Below are positions 1 to 6,555 of a stretch of DNA of 6,774 nucleotides, piece after piece (position 1 is the stretch's first letter; every line of letters starts with the position of its first letter). The position numbers and the translations under genes were made by a program. This stretch comes from Bathymodiolus azoricus thioautotrophic gill symbiont (GTDB lineage: Bacteria > Pseudomonadota > Gammaproteobacteria > PS1 > Pseudothioglobaceae): positions 1 through 6,774 of the forward strand of contig NZ_CDSC02000151.1 of assembly GCF_001298715.1 (NCBI RefSeq). The letters run 5' to 3'. Below the pieces are notes generated by a model. The model was not told the DNA's origin, did not search any database, and saw only the letters and a program-made list of their open reading frames with translations.

Positions 1-74
1 GGATGGTTGGCAAAATGGGGTGGTTTTGGTTTGTTTGGAGTGGTTTTTAAGGGGCGACTAATTACTGATAATCC
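1..74. other. Left edge, no supported gene
   Basis: This stretch is rich in G and T on the plus strand (many TGG and GGTTTT runs). Plus-strand frame 3 closes with TAA at 48-50, frame 2 with TAA at 59-61, and frame 1 stays open to TAA at 151-153, through the hairpin at 79-104. A minus-strand frame is also open across it. None of the short peptides resembles a family I recognise, and the tryptophan-rich plus-strand readings look like composition rather than selection. It could be the last codons of a plus-strand gene lying mostly outside the window, or plain spacer. Confidence 0.3.
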
Positions 75-104
75 AAAAAAAACCCTTGCCAGAGCAAGGG
101 TTTT
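75..104 (-). terminator. Intrinsic terminator of the candidate small RNA
   Basis: Read on the minus strand, the arm at 104-94 (AAAACCCTTGC) pairs perfectly with 89-79 across a 4-nt loop (93-90). The 3' arm runs into eight consecutive T (82-75). The 7-bp G+C-containing core followed by U8 is a textbook Rho-independent terminator. On the plus strand only four T follow the stem, so it would act much better for minus-strand transcripts. tRNA-Phe already has its own terminator at 262-292, so this one implies a separate minus-strand transcript starting between them. Confidence 0.8.
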
Positions 105-181
105 AGAGGAATTAGTATGTCACCATTTATTTATCTACTTGAGGAGAGGATAAAATTTCATTGGGGGAGAAATGGTGACAT
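75..181 (-). ncRNA. Candidate small regulatory RNA, about 107 nt
   Basis: A promoter (188-215), a structured body and a U8 terminator (75-104) follow in the right order and spacing on the minus strand. The predicted start, about 7 nt past the -10, falls at or near 181, the first base of a perfect 12-bp inverted repeat (181-170 with 128-117, ATGTCACCATTT and its complement). That stem encloses a 41-nt loop with little internal pairing. A single-stranded linker (116-105) and the terminator hairpin follow. The loop and linker carry pyrimidine-rich segments: CTCCCCC (169-163), TCCTCTCCTC (150-141) and TTCCTCT (111-105). These could pair with Shine-Dalgarno sequences, as known for C/U-rich regulatory RNAs in other bacteria. 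It does not look like 4.5S, 6S, tmRNA or RNase P RNA. No downstream gene is present, so a riboswitch or leader is unlikely. Expression and function are inferred only. Confidence 0.6.
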
Positions 182-187
182 GTGAAT

Positions 188-215
188 ATTATATCACGAA
201 AATATAATATTACAA
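188..215 (-). promoter_or_regulatory. Sigma-70 promoter for the candidate small RNA
   Basis: On the minus strand, TATAAT (193-188) is preceded by TGA, giving a perfect extended -10 (TGATATAAT). Upstream, after a 16-bp spacer, lies TTGTAA (215-210), four of six matches to the -35 consensus. The expected start is near 181, exactly where the RNA stem begins. A 10-bp AT-only inverted repeat (185-194 with 202-211) overlaps this promoter; it may be incidental in such AT-rich DNA. This is the best promoter in the window. Confidence 0.65.
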
Positions 216-261
216 GTCTAGTATATATATAAATTCTAATATAGTTTTGTAGAGCACAAAT

Positions 262-292
262 AAAAAAAGCCCGTAAAGATACGGGCTTTTTT
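262..292 (-). terminator. Terminator of tRNA-Phe
   Basis: GCCCGTA (269-275) and TACGGGC (280-286) form a perfect 7-bp stem with a 4-nt loop. It is flanked by A7 (262-268) and T6 (287-292), so the stem extends by A-T pairs. On the minus strand the hairpin lies 8 nt past the tRNA 3' end and runs into seven T. The symmetry means it could also stop plus-strand transcription. Confidence 0.85.
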
Positions 293-300
293 AAAAAATA

Positions 301-376
301 TGGTGGCCACACCTAGAATTGAACTAGGGACACAGGGATTTTCAGTCCCTTGCTCTACCAACTGAGCTATGTGGCC
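301..376 (-). tRNA. tRNA-Phe (anticodon GAA)
   Basis: The 76-nt minus-strand gene folds into a full cloverleaf. The acceptor stem GGCCACA/TGTGGCC (376-370 with 311-305) and the D stem GCTC/GAGC are perfect. The anticodon stem AGGGA/TCCCT encloses loop CTGAAAA with anticodon GAA. A 5-nt variable loop follows, then the T stem CCTAG/CTAGG with loop TTCAATT. Discriminator A and CCA are encoded (304-301). The tRNA reads UUC and UUU codons. It lies 35 nt downstream of the trxB stop codon on the same strand, with its own possible -10 between them and a terminator after it. Confidence 0.97.
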
Positions 377-392
377 TTACGACAAAGATGGC

Positions 393-398
393 ATTATA
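393..398 (-). promoter_or_regulatory. Possible -10 box for tRNA-Phe
   Basis: A perfect TATAAT lies on the minus strand between the trxB stop codon and the tRNA, placing a start near 386, about 10 nt before the mature 5' end. The -35 region (about 421-416, AGGTGA) matches poorly and overlaps the end of trxB. The tRNA may therefore be partly or wholly transcribed from trxB. Confidence 0.4.
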
Positions 399-411
399 CC
401 TATAATTAAAA

Positions 412-1356
<945 letters not shown>

Positions 1357-1396
1357 TTAAATACCAATCCTTTATACTTATACAAATTAAAATAGC

Positions 1397-1405
1397 TATT
1401 ATAAA
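1397..1405. promoter_or_regulatory. Overlapping -10 elements for trxB and ftsK
   Basis: The 65-bp divergent region contains TATTATAAA. Read on the minus strand it gives a perfect TATAAT (1403-1398) for trxB, with a start near 1391. On the plus strand it gives TATTAT (1397-1402) or TATAAA (1400-1405) for ftsK, with a start near 1410. The -35 matches are weak on both sides (TTTCAA at 1427-1422 on the minus strand with an 18-bp spacer; CTTATA at 1377-1382 on the plus strand). Overlapping opposite-strand -10 elements are a known arrangement in bidirectional bacterial promoters. Confidence 0.4.
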
Positions 1406-1421
1406 GCAAACACAAATCACC

Positions 1422-3680
1422 TTGAAAAAAAATAACAAACTCACCTCTCGCAATATTTCCCAGCCTCGCTCACGCATAAAAAGCGAGATATTTTTTATCG
1501 CACTTACCACCTTCGGCTTAGTATTCCTTGTTGCGCTTATATCTCATTCACCAATAGAAACACCACTGTCTAGCGCACTTGAAGAGCCAATAACAAATTC
1601 AGCAGGGATTGTTGGCGCCTACTTAAGTGATATTGGCTTATCATTTTTAGGTTATAGCGCCTACCTGATTCCAATCTCATTAATTTGGCTGGGTTATAAA
1701 ATCCACAAAAATGCTGAGCAAAAGCCTGCCAACCCCAATGTGGCTAGAGTTCGATTTATTGCAACGATTGTACTGATTATCTCGTTTTCAGCATTACTTG
1801 CATTACTTGCACAACTTTCCACAAACAAGGGCCCTGCAGGTGGTGATATTGGCAATATATTACACAACTACTTTGGCGTATTATTTGGCTCAATATCCAT
1901 TGTTGTTTATCTTGGCGTTATTATGATTAGCACTGGTATTGCTAGCCCGCCACTATGGAAAAATGTCTTTGCCTTCATTGCCACTTTGTTTGCAAAATTC
2001 AAAATGAAAAGCTCTAAAGCTAAAGCGACCATTACGCCTACATCAAAGCTAGCAGCCAAAAAAATAGGCCTATTTGGCAAGCTAAGGTCTGCTAAAACAA
2101 AACCAGTAAAGAGAAAAACCACAGCTACTACAAACAACGCCAGCCTGCCTAATAATAAAACATTAACGGGTCTGCCTGATTTGTCACTACTTGATGATAT
2201 TAAAAAGAACACCAAGGGTTACTCTGAAAAAGAAATTGAAGAAATGTCACAGCAAGTGGAAATCAAACTCAAAGATTTCGGCTTTGATGTCAGTATCACC
2301 GCGGTCACACCCGGTCCAGTAATCACACAGTTTGAGTTATCACTGGCACCAGGCGTAAAAGTATCACAAATTATGAACCTGAACAAAGACCTTGCTCGCG
2401 CCTTGTTGGTTGAAAGCGTTCGTATTGTTGATGTTATTCCAGGTAAACCTGTTATTGGTTTAGAAATTCCAAATACCCAGCGAGAAATGATTGGACTTAA
2501 AGAGGTTTTATCTTCTAATGAATTTAATAACTCACCTTCTATGCTTACCATGGGGCTTGGTAAAGATATTAACGGTCAGCCCGTGGTCGCAAATTTGGCA
2601 AAAATGCCACACTTGTTAGTAGCAGGATCAACAGGAATGGGGAAATCTGTTGGCTTGAACGCAATGATTTTAAGTGTGCTGTATAAAGCCACACCAGAGC
2701 AAGTGCGTATCATTATGATTGACCCTAAAATTGTTGAGCTGTCTTGTTACAACGATGTGCCTCACTTGCTAACCCCCGTTATCACTGATATGAATCAAGC
2801 GGCTTCTGCACTGTGGTGGTGTGTGAATGAAATGGAGCGTCGTTATTCACTATTGGCTACATTTGGGGTGCGTAATATTGAGGGCTTTAACGAAAAACTT
2901 GAAAAAGCCAAAAAGAAAAACTCGCCCTTACTTGACCCGTCTTTTAAAGAAGAAACCGCTGAAGAAGGCGAGAGCGCACCTGAATTAGAGTCATTACCAC
3001 TGATTATGTTGGTGATTGATGAATACGCCGATATGTTAGGTGCACTGCAACAAGAAGATCGTACTAAGGCTAAGCGTGTAGAAGCACTTATTATCCGTCT
3101 TGCACAAAAGGCGCGTGCTGCAGGCATTCATTTAATTATTGCCACTCAGCGCCCAAGTGTTGATGTGATTACCGGACTTATTAAATCCAATGTACCTTCT
3201 CGCATTGCTTTTAAAGTTACTTCAAAAGTTGACTCTCGCACCATTCTTGACCAAGGCGGTGCAGAGCAATTGTTAGGCATGGGTGATATGCTTTATATGA
3301 CACCAGGCATCTCACATCTATCTCGTGTGCATGGTGCTTTTGTTAGCGATGATGAGATTGCAAATGTGGTTGGTTTCTTGCGTGAACATTCACAAACCAA
3401 TTATCTTAATAGTGTTGTAAACTCTCATAGCGAATCCACTGATTCGCATGAAGGCACTGGGGAGCATGTAGGTGAGACGGATGAATTGTATGATAAATCA
3501 GTGCAGATTGTTACCTCAACACGCAGAGCCTCTATTTCAAGCCTACAACGACGCTTGCGTATTGGCTACAATCGTGCGGCGCGTATTATTGAAGACATGG
3601 AAGCAGCAGGTGTTGTTAGTGGCATGAATAGTGCAGGCAATCGGCAAGTATTAGCACCGGGACCAATTGATGAAAATTAA
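1422..3680 (+). CDS. ftsK: DNA translocase FtsK
   Basis: A membrane-anchored hexameric ATPase that recruits late divisome proteins, pumps chromosomal DNA through the closing septum and activates XerCD recombination at dif. In order, the 752-aa protein has a basic N terminus, about four membrane segments (roughly residues 22-41, 62-92, 111-131, 150-175), a short basic linker (about 190-265), and the motor with Walker A GSTGMGKS (402-409) and Walker B LIMLVIDE (527-534). A C-terminal winged-helix gamma domain (about 687-740) follows; in the family it reads polar KOPS sites and contacts XerD. The linker is far shorter than the roughly 600-aa linker of E. coli FtsK, so this is a compact form. The start is TTG with no visible Shine-Dalgarno and an A8 tract directly after it. 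No ATG or GTG lies upstream in frame, and the next ATG would remove most membrane segments, so TTG is the best choice. It overlaps lolA by 11 nt. Confidence 0.96.
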   Translation: MKKNNKLTSRNISQPRSRIKSEIFFIALTTFGLVFLVALISHSPIETPLSSALEEPITNSAGIVGAYLSDIGLSFLGYSAYLIPISLIWLGYKIHKNAEQKPANPNVARVRFIATIVLIISFSALLALLAQLSTNKGPAGGDIGNILHNYFGVLFGSISIVVYLGVIMISTGIASPPLWKNVFAFIATLFAKFKMKSSKAKATITPTSKLAAKKIGLFGKLRSAKTKPVKRKTTATTNNASLPNNKTLTGLPDLSLLDDIKKNTKGYSEKEIEEMSQQVEIKLKDFGFDVSITAVTPGPVITQFELSLAPGVKVSQIMNLNKDLARALLVESVRIVDVIPGKPVIGLEIPNTQREMIGLKEVLSSNEFNNSPSMLTMGLGKDINGQPVVANLAKMPHLLVAGSTGMGKSVGLNAMILSVLYKATPEQVRIIMIDPKIVELSCYNDVPHLLTPVITDMNQAASALWWCVNEMERRYSLLATFGVRNIEGFNEKLEKAKKKNSPLLDPSFKEETAEEGESAPELESLPLIMLVIDEYADMLGALQQEDRTKAKRVEALIIRLAQKARAAGIHLIIATQRPSVDVITGLIKSNVPSRIAFKVTSKVDSRTILDQGGAEQLLGMGDMLYMTPGISHLSRVHGAFVSDDEIANVVGFLREHSQTNYLNSVVNSHSESTDSHEGTGEHVGETDELYDKSVQIVTSTRRASISSLQRRLRIGYNRAARIIEDMEAAGVVSGMNSAGNRQVLAPGPIDEN

Positions 3681-4266
3681 AATATTCATTCTAATCACCG
3701 CCTTATGGGCAAATGTTGCCATCAGTGGCAATAGCAAAACCAACCAGTTCTTTGAGTTTTTCAATTCGGTAGAGTCGCTGAAAGCCAACTTCTCACAAAC
3801 AGTTTATGACGAAGGCTTTACATTGATAAGTAGCACGACAGGTAGTTTTGCATTTCAGCGTCCAAAAAAATTATTCTGGCACACGAAAAAACCCAACGAC
3901 CAAATATTGCTACTGAACAATCACGAATTATGGCAAATTGATACCGAGCTTGAGCAGGCTGTTTTACAAGAAAAAAAAGACCTTTCTAAAACGCCGCTCT
4001 ATTGGCTGATTAACAGACCTGATTCCCTCAAGAATACGCCAAAATTTTCTCATAGTGAAGGCGGCATTGATTGGTACTTAGCAACAAACACATACAGTCA
4101 GCCAATAGAGTTTGGCTTTACAGATGGTTTGTTGCGTGCTATTTCACTAGATAATGAACTTGGGCAAATTATCACCATTACCTTCGACCAATTGGCTATT
4201 AACCCCACTATCACACCAAAAACTTTTGAGTTAAGCATTGACTCAAGTTTTGATATTATTAGGTAG
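3670..4266 (+). CDS. lolA: Outer-membrane lipoprotein carrier protein LolA
   Basis: A periplasmic chaperone that takes lipoproteins from the LolCDE transporter at the inner membrane and hands them to LolB at the outer membrane. The 198-aa length is close to that of E. coli LolA. Residues 1-19 form a signal peptide (Lys2 and Lys4, then a hydrophobic core) with probable cleavage near Ala-Ile-Ser (17-19). The mature part carries the family pattern LKANFSQTV (37-45) and RPKKLFWHTKKP (64-75), whose Arg64 lies in the region important for lipoprotein transfer in E. coli. I chose ATG at 3670 over the in-frame TTG at 3667 because GGGA (3659-3662) is 7 nt upstream of the ATG. It overlaps ftsK by 11 nt, so translation is probably coupled. 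A7 (3864-3870) and A8 (3971-3978) tracts lie in the gene. Its stop is 2 nt from the hisF stop. Confidence 0.93.
   Translation: MKIKIFILITALWANVAISGNSKTNQFFEFFNSVESLKANFSQTVYDEGFTLISSTTGSFAFQRPKKLFWHTKKPNDQILLLNNHELWQIDTELEQAVLQEKKDLSKTPLYWLINRPDSLKNTPKFSHSEGGIDWYLATNTYSQPIEFGFTDGLLRAISLDNELGQIITITFDQLAINPTITPKTFELSIDSSFDIIR
4219..4251 (-). terminator. Possible hisF terminator inside the 3' end of lolA
   Basis: Read on the minus strand, AAAACTTGAGT (4251-4241) pairs with 4231-4219 across a 9-nt loop, with a 2-nt TT bulge. The hairpin starts 17 nt past the hisF stop and ends in five T. Only 2 nt separate lolA and hisF, so any hisF terminator must lie in lolA. The stem is AT-rich and bulged. 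On the plus strand it would cut lolA mRNA before its stop codon, which argues against strong activity in that direction. Confidence 0.35.
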
Positions 4267-4268
4267 CT

Positions 4269-5036
4269 TTACAACCTAACTTCTATGCCATTTTCTTGCA
4301 TGGCCTGCTTAGCCTGCTCGATAGTATATTCACCAAAATGAAAAATACTAGCGGCCAATACCCCGTCTGCACCGCCTTGTAAAACGCCTTCAGATAAGTG
4401 TTCTAAATTACCCACACCGCCAGAGGCAATCACTGGCACATCAACTGCATTTGCTACTGCCCTGGTAAGCACTAAATCAAACCCTGCCTTAACACCGTCG
4501 CAATCCATTGATGTCAATAGCACCTCACCAGCACCGTTCTCACCTTGTGTCATTTTTACCGCCCATTCAAGTGCATCAATACCTGTTGATTTACGCCCAC
4601 CATGAGTGAAAATCTCCCACTTGCCTGCAGCTACTTTTTTAGCATCAATCGCAATCACAATACACTGAGAGCCAAACTCTTCACTGAGTTGGTTGATTAA
4701 ACGGGGGTTAAAAATGGCCGCAGAATTTACTGCCACCTTATCTGCACCTGCATTTAACATATCGCGCACATCGCGCGCTTTGCGGATACCTCCGCCCACA
4801 GTCAAAGGAATAAACACCTGATTAGCAATCGCCTCAACCATATGTACCGTGGTACCTCTATCCTCGCTCGTAGCAGTAATGTCCAAAAAAGTAATCTCAT
4901 CAGCGCCCTCTAAATCATAGCGCTTAGCTACCTCAACGGGATCACCTGCATCTTTAATATCTACAAACTGTACACCCTTGACCACGCGACCATCACGCAC
5001 ATCAAGACAAGGAATAATTCTTTTCGCTAAACTCAT
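4269..5036 (-). CDS. hisF: Imidazole glycerol phosphate synthase subunit HisF
   Basis: The cyclase half of the HisFH complex in histidine synthesis. It joins ammonia from the HisH glutaminase to PRFAR, giving imidazole glycerol phosphate and AICAR, which returns to purine synthesis. The 255-aa (beta/alpha)8 barrel is full length. The family catalytic acids are present as Asp12 (in [10 protein letters not shown]) and Asp131 (in IVIAIDAKK). Phosphate-binding loops appear at GGG (81-83) and SGGVG (205-209). The ATG at 5036-5034 is fixed by an in-frame stop only nine bases upstream (5048-5046). No Shine-Dalgarno is visible, and a TATAAT at 5050-5045 would start the mRNA about 2 nt before the ATG. 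No other his gene is adjacent, so hisF is separate from any his operon here. Confidence 0.96.
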   Translation of the reverse strand: MSLAKRIIPCLDVRDGRVVKGVQFVDIKDAGDPVEVAKRYDLEGADEITFLDITATSEDRGTTVHMVEAIANQVFIPLTVGGGIRKARDVRDMLNAGADKVAVNSAAIFNPRLINQLSEEFGSQCIVIAIDAKKVAAGKWEIFTHGGRKSTGIDALEWAVKMTQGENGAGEVLLTSMDCDGVKAGFDLVLTRAVANAVDVPVIASGGVGNLEHLSEGVLQGGADGVLAASIFHFGEYTIEQAKQAMQENGIEVRL

Positions 5037-5038
5037 AA

Positions 5039-5067
5039 GTTTGAATTATACCGAATTACGGTAAAAT
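5039..5067. promoter_or_regulatory. Symmetric divergent promoter of hisF and uppS
   Basis: The 39-bp gap holds TATAAT on the minus strand (5050-5045) for hisF and TAAAAT on the plus strand (5062-5067) for uppS. Bases 5045-5067 are nearly palindromic about 5056, with core arms TACCG (5049-5053) and CGGTA (5059-5063). Predicted starts near 5038 and 5074 give leaders of about 2 nt on each side. The -35 matches are modest: TTGAAT (5041-5046) for uppS with a 15-bp spacer, and no good one for hisF. The core could also be an operator for a dimeric regulator. Confidence 0.45.
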
Positions 5068-5075
5068 CTGCATTT

Positions 5076-5765
5076 ATGAATATCCCTAAACATATTGCAA
5101 TTATTATGGACGGCAACGGTCGCTGGGCAAAAAAACGCAAATTGCCCCGTATTGCAGGGCATAAAAAAGGGGTGGATGCAGTGCGAAATATTGTTAAACA
5201 TTGTAGTGTACTCGGCGTGCAAACACTCACCTTGTTTGCCTTTAGCAGTGAAAATAAAAACCGTTGCGAAAAAGAAGTAACTTTATTGTTTAAATTATTT
5301 TTAAGCGTGCTCAAACAAGAGGTTAAAAAGCTCAAAAAATACAATGTCCGACTCAAAATTATTGGCAAACTATCGCTATTTCCTGATGCTGTACAAAAAA
5401 CTGCAGTAGAAGCACAAGCCTTATTAGCAGACAATACGGGGCTAACCTTAGTGATTGCTGCTAACTATGGCGGCAGGTGGGATATTGTCAACGCTTGCAA
5501 GCAAGCAATTGCCAATGGGGTGGATGCTGATACGTTAAGTGAACAAAACTTTGCACAATATTTATCATTAGAGAATAATGCCGTAGATTTACTCATTCGT
5601 AGCAGTGGCGAGCAACGCATCAGTAATTTTTTACTTTGGGATATTGCTTATAGCGAATTATATTTTACCAGCACACTTTGGCCTGATTTTAATACAGGGG
5701 AATTAAACAAGGCAGTTGAAAGCTTTAATCAGCGTGATAGACGCTACGGAGGGCGAGATGAGTGA
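5076..5765 (+). CDS. uppS: Undecaprenyl diphosphate synthase (cis-prenyltransferase)
   Basis: Adds isopentenyl units in cis to farnesyl diphosphate to make C55 undecaprenyl diphosphate, precursor of the lipid carrier for peptidoglycan and O-antigen. The enzyme acts at the cytoplasmic face of the membrane. The 229-aa protein is a little shorter than the 253-aa E. coli enzyme. The catalytic MDGNGRWA motif (11-18, Asp12), the FSSEN motif (56-60) and the RSSGEQRISNFLLWDIAYSE block (175-194), including the diphosphate-binding arginines, are present. Oddly, the usual FSSENWxRP reads FSSENKNRC, losing the conserved Trp and Pro. The ATG at 5076 is the only start that keeps the N terminus in register with the family. 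No Shine-Dalgarno is visible and the leader may be about 2 nt. It is first in the uppS-cdsA-dxr operon and overlaps cdsA by 8 nt. Confidence 0.95.
   Translation: MNIPKHIAIIMDGNGRWAKKRKLPRIAGHKKGVDAVRNIVKHCSVLGVQTLTLFAFSSENKNRCEKEVTLLFKLFLSVLKQEVKKLKKYNVRLKIIGKLSLFPDAVQKTAVEAQALLADNTGLTLVIAANYGGRWDIVNACKQAIANGVDADTLSEQNFAQYLSLENNAVDLLIRSSGEQRISNFLLWDIAYSELYFTSTLWPDFNTGELNKAVESFNQRDRRYGGRDE
5748..5752 (+). promoter_or_regulatory. Strong ribosome binding site of cdsA
   Basis: GGAGG lies 5 nt before the ATG at 5758, inside the end of uppS. It is the best Shine-Dalgarno in the window and fixes the cdsA start at 5758, not at the in-frame TTG 42 nt upstream (5716). Confidence 0.85.
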
Positions 5766-6555
5766 ACTGTCTAAAAGAATACTAACCACTTTAGTTTCAA
5801 TACCGCTAATATTGTTCTTGTTATTTGAATTGCCAATTAGTTTTGAACTATTCATAATTATGACGGTTGTGATAAGTATGTATGAATTCCTTAAACTTAT
5901 CCAAATTTCAACCACAAATAAAATTATTAGCATCATTATGTTGGCACTCGGTAGTTATATTACGATAATTTCACCAGCAATTTTTTATTATCTTACATTC
6001 ACAAAAATAGCATATGCTTATGCACTAGCGGTCGTGTTGCTTTGGTGGGCTAATAACTTTTGGATGGTTGTAAACTATCCAAGATCAAAGCCTCTGGATA
6101 TTTTTACGCCTATTAAGGCCATATTTTTGTTCACCCCTTTGTTTTGTTTGTTTGTTTTTAAGCCTTACTTGATATTGTTATTGTTTTTAATTGTTTGGGG
6201 CGCAGATAGTTTTGCTTATTTCTCAGGCAAAGCCTTTGGCAAACACAAACTTGCGCCCAGGTTAAGTGGAGGGAAAACCGTTGAAGGCGTTGTTGGTGGC
6301 TTAATAGGCGTACTTTTAATTACTGGTGCATGGATGTATTTTTACAATGAAACAAATTGGAAATTCTTACTGCTTGCGCTGATCACTGGTGTCTTTTCTG
6401 TAGTGGGCGACTTGTATGAGAGCATCTACAAGCGTGAAGCAGGCGTCAAAGACTCTGGCAATATTTTGCCTGGACATGGCGGAGTATTAGACCGCATTGA
6501 CGGGCTTTTAGCTGCCACACCAATCTTTGTAATAGGTTTAATATTTTTGTTATGA
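5758..6555 (+). CDS. cdsA: Phosphatidate cytidylyltransferase (CDP-diglyceride synthase)
   Basis: An integral inner-membrane enzyme that condenses CTP with phosphatidic acid to give CDP-diacylglycerol, the precursor of phosphatidylethanolamine, phosphatidylglycerol and cardiolipin. At 265 aa it is near the usual size (285 in E. coli). The protein is almost wholly hydrophobic, with about seven or eight membrane segments (for example residues 10-25, 30-46, 57-80, 88-104, 121-147, 180-196, 203-216, 250-265). The C-terminal CDS signature runs from Ser222 to Asp248 and keeps KR (225-226), KD (231-232), PGHGG (238-242) and DRID (245-248). The conserved block from WGAD (147-150) to GGKTVEG (171-177) is also present. 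It overlaps uppS by 8 nt and dxr by 4 nt (ATGA), so the three are cotranscribed and probably translationally coupled. Confidence 0.95.
   Translation: MSELSKRILTTLVSIPLILFLLFELPISFELFIIMTVVISMYEFLKLIQISTTNKIISIIMLALGSYITIISPAIFYYLTFTKIAYAYALAVVLLWWANNFWMVVNYPRSKPLDIFTPIKAIFLFTPLFCLFVFKPYLILLLFLIVWGADSFAYFSGKAFGKHKLAPRLSGGKTVEGVVGGLIGVLLITGAWMYFYNETNWKFLLLALITGVFSVVGDLYESIYKREAGVKDSGNILPGHGGVLDRIDGLLAATPIFVIGLIFLL

Noticed and set aside
181..198. CRP-like TGTGA...TCACG
   Set aside because: The half-sites are 8 nt apart instead of the 6 of a CRP site, and the motif lies across the -10 of the candidate RNA, where the match is easily fortuitous.
185..211. 10-bp perfect inverted repeat, all A and T
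   Set aside because: It sits in very AT-rich DNA and overlaps a convincing promoter that explains the sequence better; not listed as a separate element.
127..312. 61-aa minus-strand open frame with an ATG near 312
   Set aside because: It runs through the tRNA-Phe 3' end, the tRNA terminator and the candidate small-RNA promoter, and its product looks random.
1791..1810. Two copies of the 9-bp tandem GCATTACTT in ftsK
   Set aside because: It simply encodes a repeated Ala-Leu-Leu pattern in a membrane segment; too short to call a repeat element.
1907..3127. Three minus-strand open frames of 94-110 aa
   Set aside because: They lie wholly inside ftsK on the opposite strand, have no ribosome site and resemble nothing known.
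5033..5434. 133-aa minus-strand open frame (and a 61-aa plus-strand one at 5095-5280)
   Set aside because: Both overlap uppS in other frames, and the minus-strand one would also cover the divergent promoter.
5716..5757. Extended cdsA start at TTG 5716
   Set aside because: It lacks a ribosome site, whereas GGAGG sits 5 nt before the ATG at 5758, and the family N terminus begins at the later start.
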